Source: Tissierella creatinini
Lineage (GTDB): Bacteria > Bacillota > Clostridia > Tissierellales > Tissierellaceae
Length of the DNA: 55,240 bases
NCBI GenBank assembly: GCA_005046945.1
Contig: SUSS01000017.1
Span: forward strand, 1-55,240
Direction of reading: 5' to 3'
The position numbers were made by a program, and so were the translations under genes. How positions within the stretch are numbered: position 1 is the first letter of the stretch; every line of letters starts with the position of its first letter. Positions 8,805 to 18,535 of the stretch are shown here, piece by piece. Below the pieces are notes generated by a model that searched no databases, had not been told where the DNA came from, and saw only the letters and a program-made list of their open reading frames with translations.

Positions 8805-9719
8805 TTACTTCAATTTTTGTACACTTATTCTATTCTTTAAATCTGTAATAAAAATGTCATGATTTATTGCAAAATTGCCTGTTACAATCGTATCATTTTC
8901 TACATCCTTTGTTACTACTGAACCAAGGCTGACTTTGCTATTTTCCCCAACATTTAGTCTATTTGATATTGTTGACCCCGGACCAATGTAGACATCATCC
9001 TGAATTTGTATATTACCAGCTAAATTCCCGTGAGAACCAATCATTACTCTTCTCCCAATTTTAGTTGCATGTCCTACATGAGTATGGGCATCAAGTTTCG
9101 AATATTCACCGATTTTAGTATAATCCCATTCAAATACAGCCTGATGAATCGTACATAGCTCTTTAATTTCTACATTGTCTTCTATTATTGTAGTTCCTGC
9201 ATGTTTTACAGTATAAATACTCTCATGCATAACTCTTTTAAATTCGAAACCTTCACTACCAATAATACTCCCTGATCGTATAATACAATTATCCCCTATA
9301 TGTACATTTTTTTTGATAGCAACAAATTCTTCAATAATTACATTATTTCCTATTATAACGTTATGATCATTAATATATGCTAACGGACTAATGTAACAAT
9401 TCTCTCCCACAGCAGTTTTAAATTTTGATTTATCATTTTGATTTTTATTAACTAATTCATTATGGATTTTAAAAAAATAAAGTTTTGGATGTTCCGTGCA
9501 TACTATACCAATTGATTTGTTTTCAATGTAATTTATATGTTCCGGTTTGCAAATTACACAACTTATACCTGGGTTTTTATTTATAAATTGCAAATAATTT
9601 ATGTCTTCTAAATAAGTTAATATTTTTTTATCACTACTTATCGTACATTGTGCTAAAATATCAAAAAAACCATCTGTTTTTAATATTGCATCTTCATTAA
9701 TTATTTCAGACAACTTCAT
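8805..9719 (-). CDS. LpxD-like left-handed beta-helix sugar N-acyltransferase
   Basis: A 304-residue protein. An N-terminal alpha/beta region of about 100 residues is followed by hexapeptide repeats (I-G-x-x-x-x-I patterns) from about 108 to 285, including I-G-S-E-G-F-E-F and a catalytic-type H near H-A-G/H-T-H-V-G-H. This arrangement is that of UDP-3-O-acyl-glucosamine N-acyltransferase LpxD. In a Gram-positive polysaccharide locus it more likely acylates or acetylates an amino group on a UDP-sugar, as the WbpD/WlbB group does next to a WbpA-type dehydrogenase. The upstream neighbour is exactly such a dehydrogenase. The exact substrate is unknown. Confidence 0.75.
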   Translation of the reverse strand: MKLSEIINEDAILKTDGFFDILAQCTISSDKKILTYLEDINYLQFINKNPGISCVICKPEHINYIENKSIGIVCTEHPKLYFFKIHNELVNKNQNDKSKFKTAVGENCYISPLAYINDHNVIIGNNVIIEEFVAIKKNVHIGDNCIIRSGSIIGSEGFEFKRVMHESIYTVKHAGTTIIEDNVEIKELCTIHQAVFEWDYTKIGEYSKLDAHTHVGHATKIGRRVMIGSHGNLAGNIQIQDDVYIGPGSTISNRLNVGENSKVSLGSVVTKDVENDTIVTGNFAINHDIFITDLKNRISVQKLK

Positions 9720-9797
9720 AACTTAACCCGCTTTCATAAATGTATAAATTTAATTTTTTCATAAAATTAATTTCTAATACTTTCGAAGATTTTTTAA

Positions 9798-11105
9798 TTA
9801 TAACAATTCAATATTTTCTCTATTTTTAATATTCTTCATTGCGTTTTTTGTATCAAAAATTACCTTTGCGTGTTTTTGTACAAAACCATAATCTACATTT
9901 GTGTGAGATGTAGTGACAATTACAAGGTCGGCACTTTCAATTAGTTCTACTGTTAACTCTGGCTCACCTTTTTTAACAACAGCTTGCTCACGATATTCTG
10001 GAACATATGGGTCATAATAAACAACTTCTGCCTTTTCTTTTTCAAGTTCTTCAATAACTCGTATAGCAGGACTTTCTCTATAGTCTTCAACGTCTTGCTT
10101 ATAGGCAACACCAAGAACTAAGATTCTTGAGCCATACATAGATTTTTTATATCTATTCAATATTTTACTTACTCTTTCAGCGCAATACTCTGGCATTCTA
10201 TCATTTACCATCATAGATGATTCAATCATAGATGTATGGAATCCATATTCCCTAGCTTTCCAAGAAAGATAATATGGATCGAGAGGTATACAATGTCCAC
10301 CTAGACCAGGACCTGGATAAAAAGCTTGGAAGCCATATGGCTTAGATTTTGCTGCATCTATAACTTCCCAAAAATTAATCCCCATTTTATTACTTAGAAT
10401 TGCAAGCTCATTAACAAGACCAATGTTGACATTTCTATAAGTATTTTCTAATATTTTTTCCATTTCAGCAATAGCTGGTGAGGATACTCGATGAACTGGT
10501 GCTTCAAGAATACTCTCGTACATTGTTGCAGCAATTTCTGTACACATTTTTGTAATTCCACCTACAACCTTCGGAGTATTCTTAGTTTTATATAAAAGGT
10601 TACCTGGATCAACTCTTTCCGGTGAGAAAGCAAGATAAAAATCTTCTCCGCATTTAAGACCAGATTTTTCTAGAATTGGTTTTAATAATTCTTCAGTTGT
10701 TCCTGGATAGGTCGTTGACTCTAATACTATTAACATATCTTTGTGCATATACGGAACAATACTCTCTGCAGATGCTTTAACATAACTAATATCTGGCTGT
10801 TGATAAACATCAAGCGGTGTTGGCACACATATCGCAACACAATCAGCTGATGCCACATGTGCAAAGTCTGTTGTAGCAGATAGTAAGCCTGACTTAACGA
10901 TTTCTTCTAAATCTTCATTTACAACATCACCTATATAATTCTCACCTTCATTAACCATTTTTACTTTAGAATCTTGTACATCAAATCCGATTGTTTTAAA
11001 TCCAGCTTTTGCTTTTTCGACCGCAAGAGGGAGTCCTACATAGCCTAGACCTATAACACCAAGAATTGCAGTTTTGTTTTCAATTTTATACTTTAGTTTA
11101 CTCAT
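9798..11105 (-). CDS. UDP-N-acetyl-hexosamine 6-dehydrogenase (WbpA/WecC family)
   Basis: A 435-residue nucleotide-sugar dehydrogenase. It has N-terminal G-V-I-G-L-G-Y-V-G-L-P NAD binding, V-P-T-P near 115, a central domain with E-N-T-Y-R-N-V-N, the catalytic cysteine in G-G-H-C-I-P-L-D-P near 270, and a C-terminal UDP-binding domain with G-V-A-Y-K-x-D-V-E-D-Y-R-E-S-P. The G-L-G-G-H-C-I-P form resembles the UDP-GlcNAc (WbpA) type more than UDP-glucose dehydrogenases. It oxidises C6 to a uronic acid. Start ATG 11105 follows GAGAGGTAG. The pairing with the LpxD-like gene suggests a diacylamino-uronic acid type sugar, which is inference. Confidence 0.88.
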   Translation of the reverse strand: MSKLKYKIENKTAILGVIGLGYVGLPLAVEKAKAGFKTIGFDVQDSKVKMVNEGENYIGDVVNEDLEEIVKSGLLSATTDFAHVASADCVAICVPTPLDVYQQPDISYVKASAESIVPYMHKDMLIVLESTTYPGTTEELLKPILEKSGLKCGEDFYLAFSPERVDPGNLLYKTKNTPKVVGGITKMCTEIAATMYESILEAPVHRVSSPAIAEMEKILENTYRNVNIGLVNELAILSNKMGINFWEVIDAAKSKPYGFQAFYPGPGLGGHCIPLDPYYLSWKAREYGFHTSMIESSMMVNDRMPEYCAERVSKILNRYKKSMYGSRILVLGVAYKQDVEDYRESPAIRVIEELEKEKAEVVYYDPYVPEYREQAVVKKGEPELTVELIESADLVIVTTSHTNVDYGFVQKHAKVIFDTKNAMKNIKNRENIELL

Positions 11106-11298
11106 AATTTCTACCTCTCTTTTTAATTTTCTATACAAACACATTTATATAATTTAAACTGCAAAATTTGCTATCTAATTTAATTGCAAATTATTCAAAT
11201 AAAATATAACTATATATTTTTTTAATTAATTATTGCAGTTTAAGTCATCAAAGATACTAATTTTAACTTGTAGGCATCTTTACTTATGTTATTTCTTG

Positions 11299-12588
11299 TT
11301 AGCCTTTTTTATTACCCATAAATCCAGCTGATTCAACTACATAAATAACAATCATATACAGGATAACTCCTCCACTAAGTAGCCAAGTGAAATAAGATGA
11401 ATTTAAGCAATTCCAAAACAAAATAGTAATAATTGATATTCTTGTTACTTTATTAAAATTAACTAGGAATTTTTCTAATATTTTAAAAACTATTGCAATA
11501 GCAAAAGGGTATATCAAGACACCTAAGAATTTAAAATTTGCATATGCATCTCCCAGTAATCCATTATTGGCATTAGACTTATTTCCAGTTATAAAATATG
11601 AAAATCGGATTCCATAAGGTGATTCTGCAAAATGCCTTAATATACTATCTCTCAGAAGTAATGCCTCATTTACTCTAATAAAATCAACATAATTAAATGA
11701 TATTTGTTGAGGTATTGCAAATGTTCTATACATTAAGGCTGCTAAAGTTATATCTCCAAATATATAAAATACCCATAAAAGTAACATTATCGAAATAATT
11801 CCTGATGTTAAGTACTTCATTGTACTAACATACGACTTTTTTCTATTATAAAGAAAGTTAATACCTATAATCATGAGATATATTGTCAATATTGATTTAG
11901 CCCCATCTAATGAAAATTGCATAACACCAAGAAATAACGTAACAATAGCTAATAAATATTTCTTGTACTCAAGATATAAGGTAAATATAAATGGCAAAAA
12001 AACATATCCGACAAATACAAGTGCATAATTTATAATACTAGGTAGCGATATCTGAGCAAAATCCGATCTAATATCATATACATCTAAGCTTATAAACATA
12101 CGAAATCCTGTATATCTTCCTGATATAAATATAATAAATAGTGCACATGGTATTAATATAATATTACATATTGATATTATTGCATTGTTATTTATTAGCA
12201 TTTCTATCTTTTTTCTTTCAGTGATTTTTAAATATTGCATAATAAATAACGCCACTATCAAAAGTGTCCAATAAATATACGCTATAGTAGCTGTGTACCA
12301 TGACACTCCTTTAAGACCTATAATACTTAATGATGGACTTATTGCAAAGATTATTGCAATAAAAGCAGAAGAATTTAAAATTTCATTTTTTATTCTATTT
12401 AGAATAATAATTATTATTAAATACATAACCCACGAGACAAGATATTTCATAATGCTAAAATTTACTTCTCCCATATTATAAGAAAATATAGGAACAAAGA
12501 CATTATTATATATTAAATCAAATATTAATTTATATAAAATCAATGTAAATGCAAAATTTGATTTTTTAATTTTATAACGTTTTAACAT
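11299..12588 (-). CDS. Polysaccharide repeat-unit polymerase, Wzy-like
   Basis: A 429-residue polytopic membrane protein with about ten to twelve hydrophobic segments and a large hydrophilic loop at about 300-340 (R-V-N-E-A-L-L-L-R-D-S-I-L-R-H-F-A-E-S-P-Y-G), the usual shape of Wzy/O-antigen polymerases. Sequence conservation in this family is poor, so the call rests on topology and on its neighbour, the Wzx flippase. The ATG at 12588 is preferred because GGAG lies 7 bases before it; it overlaps the end of wzx by 17 bases. The gene is strongly AT-rich, typical of the variable centre of such loci. About 190 bases without a gene follow it before the dehydrogenase. Confidence 0.75.
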   Translation of the reverse strand: MLKRYKIKKSNFAFTLILYKLIFDLIYNNVFVPIFSYNMGEVNFSIMKYLVSWVMYLIIIIILNRIKNEILNSSAFIAIIFAISPSLSIIGLKGVSWYTATIAYIYWTLLIVALFIMQYLKITERKKIEMLINNNAIISICNIILIPCALFIIFISGRYTGFRMFISLDVYDIRSDFAQISLPSIINYALVFVGYVFLPFIFTLYLEYKKYLLAIVTLFLGVMQFSLDGAKSILTIYLMIIGINFLYNRKKSYVSTMKYLTSGIISIMLLLWVFYIFGDITLAALMYRTFAIPQQISFNYVDFIRVNEALLLRDSILRHFAESPYGIRFSYFITGNKSNANNGLLGDAYANFKFLGVLIYPFAIAIVFKILEKFLVNFNKVTRISIITILFWNCLNSSYFTWLLSGGVILYMIVIYVVESAGFMGNKKG

Positions 12589-13774
12589 ATTTATCTCCAA
12601 CCAAGTATAAAATTAATGTCCTTGTTAAATTTGATATAGCTACAGATAACGCAAAACCATAAAGACCTAGCATTCGAACTAATATGATGCTACTTACCAA
12701 ATATACCCCTCCATACACAAAAAGAACTATTATTTGCCAGAATGTAGGTGCATATTTAAGAACTGCAGGTTGTGCCATATTTGCAACAACACCAATAGTA
12801 GCTGCAGTATTTCCAATAAATAAGTATGGCTTAGCACTTTCGAATATCCCTGGATACAAATATTTAATAACATAAGGGGCCGCAAAATAAGAAAATCCAA
12901 TAAATAATACCGCAATTCCTATTGTTACAACATTTGTGATCCAAAATAATTTACGTGTCATATTATAATCTTTTCTTGAATAATAACTAAGTAGTACAGA
13001 CGCAATGGGAGTTAATATTATTGCTAGGCTCTTACCGAAATATGAAGCAACAGAATATGCAGATACTGCGGCTGCACCTAGTACTGGATAAATAAATAGT
13101 CGATCAAAATATATGAATACATTGCCAACAAATCCGGAGCAAATCAAAATCACAAATTTCCGAACAGTTGAATGACAAAGAGGAGTAAATTTGATTGGTT
13201 CATTAATAACATCTGTTGTAAATGCAATAAAAATACATGAGAATAACTCACCAGCAATAAAAGCAAATGGCCAAAATGCTGTGGTTTTAGCTATTAACAA
13301 CCCAATAATGTACCCTGCACTTGAAAATATTTTTGCAATCAAATTTAATCTAAAATTTAACTTTAATCTATACCCAACAAAATAATATTCTCTAAAACCA
13401 TGTAAGCCTAATACTAAAACAAGTGCTATTGCCAAGGTTACCTCTGTTTTATAGGTATAAATAAACACAATATAACAGAAAACCATAGAAATTAATAGGG
13501 TTATAATTAAAAGCGGGTTAAAATCACCCTTGACTCCTTTTTTCTCATATTCTTCATTTCTAATTAACCTAACATTGTTGAGAGAACCTAATAATGATGA
13601 GCTTATAGTATTTATAATTCCCATGAATGTTAGTAGAGCACCATATTTCTCATCCCCTAATAATTTAGCTAAAGACGGATATAATATAATCTGAATTGTA
13701 GCTGTTGAAATGATAGAAGAGATAATATTATAACTAAAATCAATTGAAATTCTCTTTAATCTATTCCGAATCAT
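12572..13774 (-). CDS. Oligosaccharide flippase, Wzx-like (MOP superfamily)
   Basis: A 400-residue protein with about twelve membrane segments beginning near residue 13. The start M-I-R-N-R-L-K-R-I is positively charged, as in polysaccharide transporters. The order of hydrophobic helices and the G-x-x-x-N-V-x-x-Y-F-D-R motif near 218 fit PST-type flippases, which move lipid-linked repeat units across the membrane. It overlaps the upstream glycosyltransferase by 14 bases and the downstream polymerase by 17, so it belongs to a tightly coupled operon. Together with Wzy this indicates Wzx/Wzy-dependent export rather than an ABC route. Confidence 0.85.
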   Translation of the reverse strand: MIRNRLKRISIDFSYNIISSIISTATIQIILYPSLAKLLGDEKYGALLTFMGIINTISSSLLGSLNNVRLIRNEEYEKKGVKGDFNPLLIITLLISMVFCYIVFIYTYKTEVTLAIALVLVLGLHGFREYYFVGYRLKLNFRLNLIAKIFSSAGYIIGLLIAKTTAFWPFAFIAGELFSCIFIAFTTDVINEPIKFTPLCHSTVRKFVILICSGFVGNVFIYFDRLFIYPVLGAAAVSAYSVASYFGKSLAIILTPIASVLLSYYSRKDYNMTRKLFWITNVVTIGIAVLFIGFSYFAAPYVIKYLYPGIFESAKPYLFIGNTAATIGVVANMAQPAVLKYAPTFWQIIVLFVYGGVYLVSSIILVRMLGLYGFALSVAISNLTRTLILYLVGDKYVKTL

Positions 13775-14945
13775 AATTTATCTCCAAAATTTGTTTTTTA
13801 TCTATCTTTGCGCTTAAAAGCATTTTATTAAATAACATTCTGTAATCAAGTTTCTCATAAGCTATTTCATATGACTTGTTGCTCATTTCCTCTAAGATTT
13901 TTGGATTTTCTGATATTAATTGCAAGATTTGTTCTATTTCACTAGGAGAATCAATAATAAAACCATTGTTATTATATAGATTTTGATAAATAGGATAATT
14001 TCTAAAAGTTATTGCACAGCCACAGCAAATCGCTGTTTGTGCTGTTTGTGAAACACTACCTGGTTGTAAATACATGTCTGTAGCACAAAGCACTTTGGTT
14101 AATTCTTCACCACTTAAAAATCCTAAATATAATATTCTCTCATCACTTTTTATTAATCTTTCTGCTTCTTGTTTAATATCATCTCTTAGTTTACCAGTCA
14201 GAATTAATACAAATCTATTATTTGAATAATTACAAAATATTTTTAATAAATCTAATGAATTTTTCAGTTTATCCATCTTTCCAGTATGAGAAAATATAAT
14301 GTTATTACTTGTTAAATTATATTTCTTCATTATCTCTTCTTTATATTTTTTCTTTTTATTTCTTTCTATTATCTCACCTGGCAATGAATTGTGTACTAAA
14401 AGTTTTTCAGGCAGTCTATATACCTCGGTAATAAATTTACGTGATTCATCTGAAACATACAATATACTATCTACATAATCAACAACAGAATTTAACCAAT
14501 TTTTATAGAGAACTTTATGGAGAATATTTAATGATAAAAATGTTCTACCACTGTTGTCATATGAAGTGCTAAAATCAAATATAATTTTTACATTAGGGAG
14601 GGCTTTTTTTATATAACGAATATCTTTAATATTATATATTTGTGGACAGTTATAAAATATTACATCGGGAGAAAAATTAATGATTTCAGAAAATAGAAGA
14701 TCGACCTTCCTAATCTTCTGTGTAATGAATTTATTAACAACTATATTATAAGGTAACCTAATGAGTGTATATTCCATGTTTTCAGAGTTATTAATTTTAA
14801 CAATTTCTTCTTGTCTCTCATTGGTATTTGATGCAATAACTAATACATTATTTTTGCCTTCAGTTGCAGCCTTAATAAAGTAATTTTCTTTATATAGCGT
14901 GAATGGCGAAAAACTATTACCAATACAAATAAACAGTATTTTCAT
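13761..14945 (-). CDS. Glycosyltransferase, GT-B fold (GT4-like)
   Basis: A 394-residue cytosolic protein starting M-K-I-L-F-I-C-I-G-N-S-F-S-P. The second half carries the GT4-type donor-binding region: S-H-T-G-K-M-D-K-L-K-N near 218, L-T-G-K-L near 248, Y-L-G-F-L-S-G-E-E-L near 273, then D-M-Y-L-Q-P-G and the G-C-A-I-T-F loop. The usual E-x7-E at the end is weak, so substrate cannot be guessed. It starts right after the FemAB-like gene (3-base gap) and overlaps wzx. It probably adds one sugar of the repeat unit on the cytoplasmic face. Confidence 0.75.
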   Translation of the reverse strand: MKILFICIGNSFSPFTLYKENYFIKAATEGKNNVLVIASNTNERQEEIVKINNSENMEYTLIRLPYNIVVNKFITQKIRKVDLLFSEIINFSPDVIFYNCPQIYNIKDIRYIKKALPNVKIIFDFSTSYDNSGRTFLSLNILHKVLYKNWLNSVVDYVDSILYVSDESRKFITEVYRLPEKLLVHNSLPGEIIERNKKKKYKEEIMKKYNLTSNNIIFSHTGKMDKLKNSLDLLKIFCNYSNNRFVLILTGKLRDDIKQEAERLIKSDERILYLGFLSGEELTKVLCATDMYLQPGSVSQTAQTAICCGCAITFRNYPIYQNLYNNNGFIIDSPSEIEQILQLISENPKILEEMSNKSYEIAYEKLDYRMLFNKMLLSAKIDKKQILEINYDSE

Positions 14946-14948
14946 AAT

Positions 14949-15707
14949 TCACCTCAAATATTTTTTTAATAATAATATAGTTGCATTTCCTATTAGTGAA
15001 TTCCCTAAGTAAATGTTGTAAACTTTACAAACTTCTCCACCAAAAGACATTTTAAATACATCTATACCATTCGGTTCATAGGGACTTGATATATTGCCCC
15101 AATCATAAGTTGTTAATCCCAAACCTTTAAAATATATCATATCTTTATAATGTAATAACTTATTTACACGCCCAGCTAAATTCCTATCAACGTTTTCTTC
15201 TCGAAAATTAGAAGCTGAGTATATTAAGACCGTATTATTCTCATCATTTACATACACATGGAACACCTTTCCGCCAGGAAAGGTTGCAGAGCTTAATGTA
15301 ATACAATTATTATCACAATATGAATCTATTTTACGTTTACTAAAAGCTTTTGTTAATTTTTTATTACCTGAAGCAAATGTCATATAAGCATTCTCGAATT
15401 CTTTTAAAATGCTGGGATTTTCCGATATATCTTCACTATTATAAAAGCTAATACTAACATCTTCATTGATACATTTTTTAATCTCATAACGTACATTTTT
15501 CTTCATATCTTTAAGAAGTTCTTCCTCAGATTTATTCAATTGTGTTATTACAGTATAACTAGCATTGTTAGCTATATATCTTGAGTCATTTTCAATTTTA
15601 TTAGGAACTCTCATATAGCGGATAACATCATGTGTAGAAGATATATTATTTTGAAACCAAATTTGTTCTAACCTTAAGAAAAAAATTTTCCTAGATATTT
15701 TAATCAT
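14949..15707 (-). CDS. FemAB/GNAT-like acyl- or aminoacyltransferase
   Basis: A 252-residue protein. The stretch L-L-K-D-M-K-K-N-V-R-Y-E-I-K-K near 64-78 is the typical FemAB/CelD-type motif, and G-L-x-x-Y-D-W-G-N near 200 followed by G-I-D-V-F-K-M-S-F-G-G-E is the matching C-terminal motif of the same fold. Members attach amino acids (from aminoacyl-tRNA) or acyl groups to peptidoglycan or glycan precursors. AAGGTGATAAA precedes the ATG. In this operon it may decorate the polysaccharide; the donor and acceptor are unknown. Confidence 0.65.
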   Translation of the reverse strand: MIKISRKIFFLRLEQIWFQNNISSTHDVIRYMRVPNKIENDSRYIANNASYTVITQLNKSEEELLKDMKKNVRYEIKKCINEDVSISFYNSEDISENPSILKEFENAYMTFASGNKKLTKAFSKRKIDSYCDNNCITLSSATFPGGKVFHVYVNDENNTVLIYSASNFREENVDRNLAGRVNKLLHYKDMIYFKGLGLTTYDWGNISSPYEPNGIDVFKMSFGGEVCKVYNIYLGNSLIGNATILLLKKYLR

Positions 15708-15716
15708 TTTATCACC

Positions 15717-16595
15717 TTATCTATTCATTTTATTTAGAATCTTAAAACATAACCAAGGTATAGAATAAAACACTTTTGATAAAAACTCGATTAAATTATT
15801 CTTACCTAATTTACTTTGAGTAAGAAAACAAAGTAGCTTGTATCCCATTACACAAAATGAATATGCAAATCTTTGTATCAAACTTAACTCTTTTTTAACA
15901 TCGAATAACATTTCGCTATTAATCTTACTATATAGCTGTGCTCTTGCCCGAATTTGCGAGTATGCACGCAAAGCAGAATTTGTTCCACGCATTCGTACCA
16001 TTGTGAGTGGTCTATTAATTGCATATATATCATATTTTAAGGCCAATAATAACCACAAATAACTATCTTGTCCAGTTTTCATATCTGTAGCAAATCTCAT
16101 CTCTGTATTCTTCTTTAAAATATCTGCCCTAATAATTATGCAAGGAGTTGCTAAAGGTGATGAATTCAGACACATTGGAAATATTTTACCGTGAAATTTA
16201 CAAATATTCACAGTAGTCTGCTTAGTATTTACCCCAAATCTAGTATAGCTAGTATGAGACCAAGCTGCATTTTGTTCAATCATTTCTCTTATCTGAATAT
16301 TCAACTTATTTCCATCCCATAAATCATCAGAATCTAAAAATGCTATATATTCTCCAGTGCTAACTTCAATCCCAGCATTTCTTGCTGCAGCTGCACCTTT
16401 ATTCTCCTGATAAAGGTATATAATCTTATCTTTATATAGCTTTAAAAATTCACTAATATCAACTTTAGATCCATCATTTATTATAATAACCTCATAATTT
16501 TCATATGTTTGTTCAAAAACACTTTCAACGGCTTCAAAAAGCCATTCTAATTCACTATAAAACGGAATTATTATACTTACTTTTGGTGTCCTCAT
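15717..16595 (-). CDS. Family 2 glycosyltransferase
   Basis: A 292-residue GT-A enzyme with the complete family 2 N-terminus: V-S-I-I-I-P-F-Y-S at 6-14, V-E-S-V-F-E-Q-T-Y near 24, I-I-N-D-G-S near 39, N-K-G-A-A-A-A-R-N-A-G near 64, and the metal-binding L-D-S-D-D near 88. The C-terminal 50 residues are hydrophobic and basic, suggesting membrane association. It overlaps the upstream deacetylase by 4 bases (ATGA). It probably transfers a sugar to the growing lipid-linked unit. Confidence 0.88.
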   Translation of the reverse strand: MRTPKVSIIIPFYSELEWLFEAVESVFEQTYENYEVIIINDGSKVDISEFLKLYKDKIIYLYQENKGAAAARNAGIEVSTGEYIAFLDSDDLWDGNKLNIQIREMIEQNAAWSHTSYTRFGVNTKQTTVNICKFHGKIFPMCLNSSPLATPCIIIRADILKKNTEMRFATDMKTGQDSYLWLLLALKYDIYAINRPLTMVRMRGTNSALRAYSQIRARAQLYSKINSEMLFDVKKELSLIQRFAYSFCVMGYKLLCFLTQSKLGKNNLIEFLSKVFYSIPWLCFKILNKMNR

Positions 16596-17362
16596 AATAT
16601 TAATCCTTCCAATATTTCTTTGTAGTTATCTTCATTAACATTTCTTCTAGGTAAGAAATACCTATTCAACTTAGAAAATATGTTTAGATCAGAATATATA
16701 GTTGAGAAAGCTGCAGTATATCCTGCTTTTTTTACACACCCAATATTTTTAAAAGAGACAGCATAGTAACTACCATATGGAAACGCAAAATATTTTACTG
16801 GTTTTGATATTTTTTTTTCTAGTATTGCTTTAGAATTATTAATTTCATCAATTATAGAAACTAGTTTTAAAAATCTTAATTTTTTATGTGTAATTGAATG
16901 CGAACCTATTGTGCATAATGGTTCTTTAGTTAAATCTTCTATCATTTCACTTGTCAGATAATACTCTTTGTCGATTCTATCCACTGTAACAAAAAGACAA
17001 AATGGTATGCTATATTTCTTTAACAAAGGATATGCGTTATAGTAAAAATTTCTATATACATCATCAAAGGTTATAATAATGTTGTTTCTTTGCATGTTCG
17101 TTAGTACAGATCCTATTGGCTTAATCTCTGCATTTTTTTGTATGTATTCTATTAATGTTGTAAACGAATCTCTGCTAATCCAGTTTCTAGGATACTCTAT
17201 GCAATTACTTATGTCATTATCTACTTCATGAAATAACAATATAGTTCCACTTCTTGGGATATTGCTATATATTAATTCTATTAATTTCTGCTTTATTGAA
17301 TAATATAACTTCATATATAATCCTCTCATAGATAAATGTATAGATGAATCTATAAATATCAT
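16592..17362 (-). CDS. Polysaccharide deacetylase (NodB homology domain, CE4)
   Basis: A 256-residue protein. It contains T-F-D-D (catalytic and metal aspartates) near residue 100, the S-H-S-I-T-H metal histidine motif near 152, and F-A-F-P-Y-G near 190, the first three motifs of CE4 deacetylases. It lacks a clear export signal, so it may act in the cytoplasm on lipid-linked saccharide or at the membrane. The frame opens one base after the CapA stop. An internal ATG at 17314 has a better ribosome binding site (GAGAGGA) and could be the true start. CE4 enzymes remove N-acetyl groups from amino sugars. Confidence 0.82.
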   Translation of the reverse strand: MIFIDSSIHLSMRGLYMKLYYSIKQKLIELIYSNIPRSGTILLFHEVDNDISNCIEYPRNWISRDSFTTLIEYIQKNAEIKPIGSVLTNMQRNNIIITFDDVYRNFYYNAYPLLKKYSIPFCLFVTVDRIDKEYYLTSEMIEDLTKEPLCTIGSHSITHKKLRFLKLVSIIDEINNSKAILEKKISKPVKYFAFPYGSYYAVSFKNIGCVKKAGYTAAFSTIYSDLNIFSKLNRYFLPRRNVNEDNYKEILEGLIL

Positions 17363-18496
17363 TTATCTCTTTCTGTAATAGCTGCTTAACATTGTCTCAA
17401 GAATTTCTCTATGGCTCTCGCATCGAATAATATTATGAGTTAACAACGCCTTGTTATTATTATAATTAATTCTTATAGCAATGTTCTTGAAAACTTTATT
17501 AAATATGCGTTTTAATTTTGAGTGTCCAAGTAAAAATGACCAATATGTTGTAGAAATATTATTGCAATATTGAATCCAATATTTGTGGAGTACATTTGTA
17601 TTAGCTACCTCATTGGATCTATTTCTTATTTGAATTAAAACCTCTTCTTTTTCAGATTCTGTAGCAAAATCAACACCAATTTCATCTATAATGGTAGGTA
17701 GGTATCTCAATGTACCATTTTTAAATTCGTCTAATTCTAATTCTATAATTATACCTGTATTCCATTTTTTAGATTTATTATTTCTTGAGAATAAAAAATT
17801 TCCTTGTCCATAGATAATCGTTGAATTATCATACGTCTCAATAGTTCCTATACAATGACTATGTTGACAAACAACAAGATTTGCTCCTGATTCTACCATC
17901 TTCCTACATCTACACTGTAATTGTGGACTAGGATAAGGGTAATGTTCAGTTCCTGAATGATATAATATAATTAAATAATCACACTTGTTTTTTATATTTG
18001 AAATATTATCAAAGCTATATAATAAATCCAACCCATTTGAGCCTGCTTCCGTTAAAGTTGATACGCCAAATTCGTTATCTGTGTAAGAAATTATTCCAAC
18101 TTTCACGTTATTTTTCTCATAGTATAGGGGTTTAGCTGCTTCTAATGAATTCAGGCCAGCACCTACAGTCAATAGAGAAAAATCATTACATAACCTAACG
18201 GTATTGTTTAAACCTTCTTCCCCATAATCCATAATATGGTTATTAGCAATTGACACCGCATCAAACCCAACTTGTTTAATTGTAGCAATAGATTTAGATG
18301 GGGCTTTTAAAGAAGGGCCACTTTTAAATATAGGAGTACCATTATCTATTAATGGACATTCCAGATTTGCTATAGCAAAATCAGCATTAGTTATAAAATC
18401 CTTAGTTTTTCCAAATAAAACATCGGATTGCTCATTGATAAACTCTTTATAGTTATTTGTTGTTGGACATATATCTCCGCATATTACAATATTCAT
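17363..18496 (-). CDS. CapA-family metallophosphatase-fold protein
   Basis: A 377-residue protein starting with I-V-I-C-G-D-I-C-P-T, then I-A-N-L-E-C-P-L, S-I-A-N-N-H-I-M-D-Y-G, and H-S-G-T-E-H-Y-P with H-S-H-C-I-G. These are the metal-site motifs of the PgsA/CapA family, in which the fold is a calcineurin-like phosphoesterase. CapA is best known from poly-gamma-glutamate synthesis, but single copies occur in many capsule loci with unknown substrate. There is no signal peptide. The ATG at 18496 is used because AAGGATGG sits 5 bases upstream; an ATG three codons earlier overlaps that site. Confidence 0.85.
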   Translation of the reverse strand: MNIVICGDICPTTNNYKEFINEQSDVLFGKTKDFITNADFAIANLECPLIDNGTPIFKSGPSLKAPSKSIATIKQVGFDAVSIANNHIMDYGEEGLNNTVRLCNDFSLLTVGAGLNSLEAAKPLYYEKNNVKVGIISYTDNEFGVSTLTEAGSNGLDLLYSFDNISNIKNKCDYLIILYHSGTEHYPYPSPQLQCRCRKMVESGANLVVCQHSHCIGTIETYDNSTIIYGQGNFLFSRNNKSKKWNTGIIIELELDEFKNGTLRYLPTIIDEIGVDFATESEKEEVLIQIRNRSNEVANTNVLHKYWIQYCNNISTTYWSFLLGHSKLKRIFNKVFKNIAIRINYNNNKALLTHNIIRCESHREILETMLSSYYRKR

Positions 18497-18535
18497 AATA
18501 ACCATCCTTACTATAATATAATTATAAAATTATAA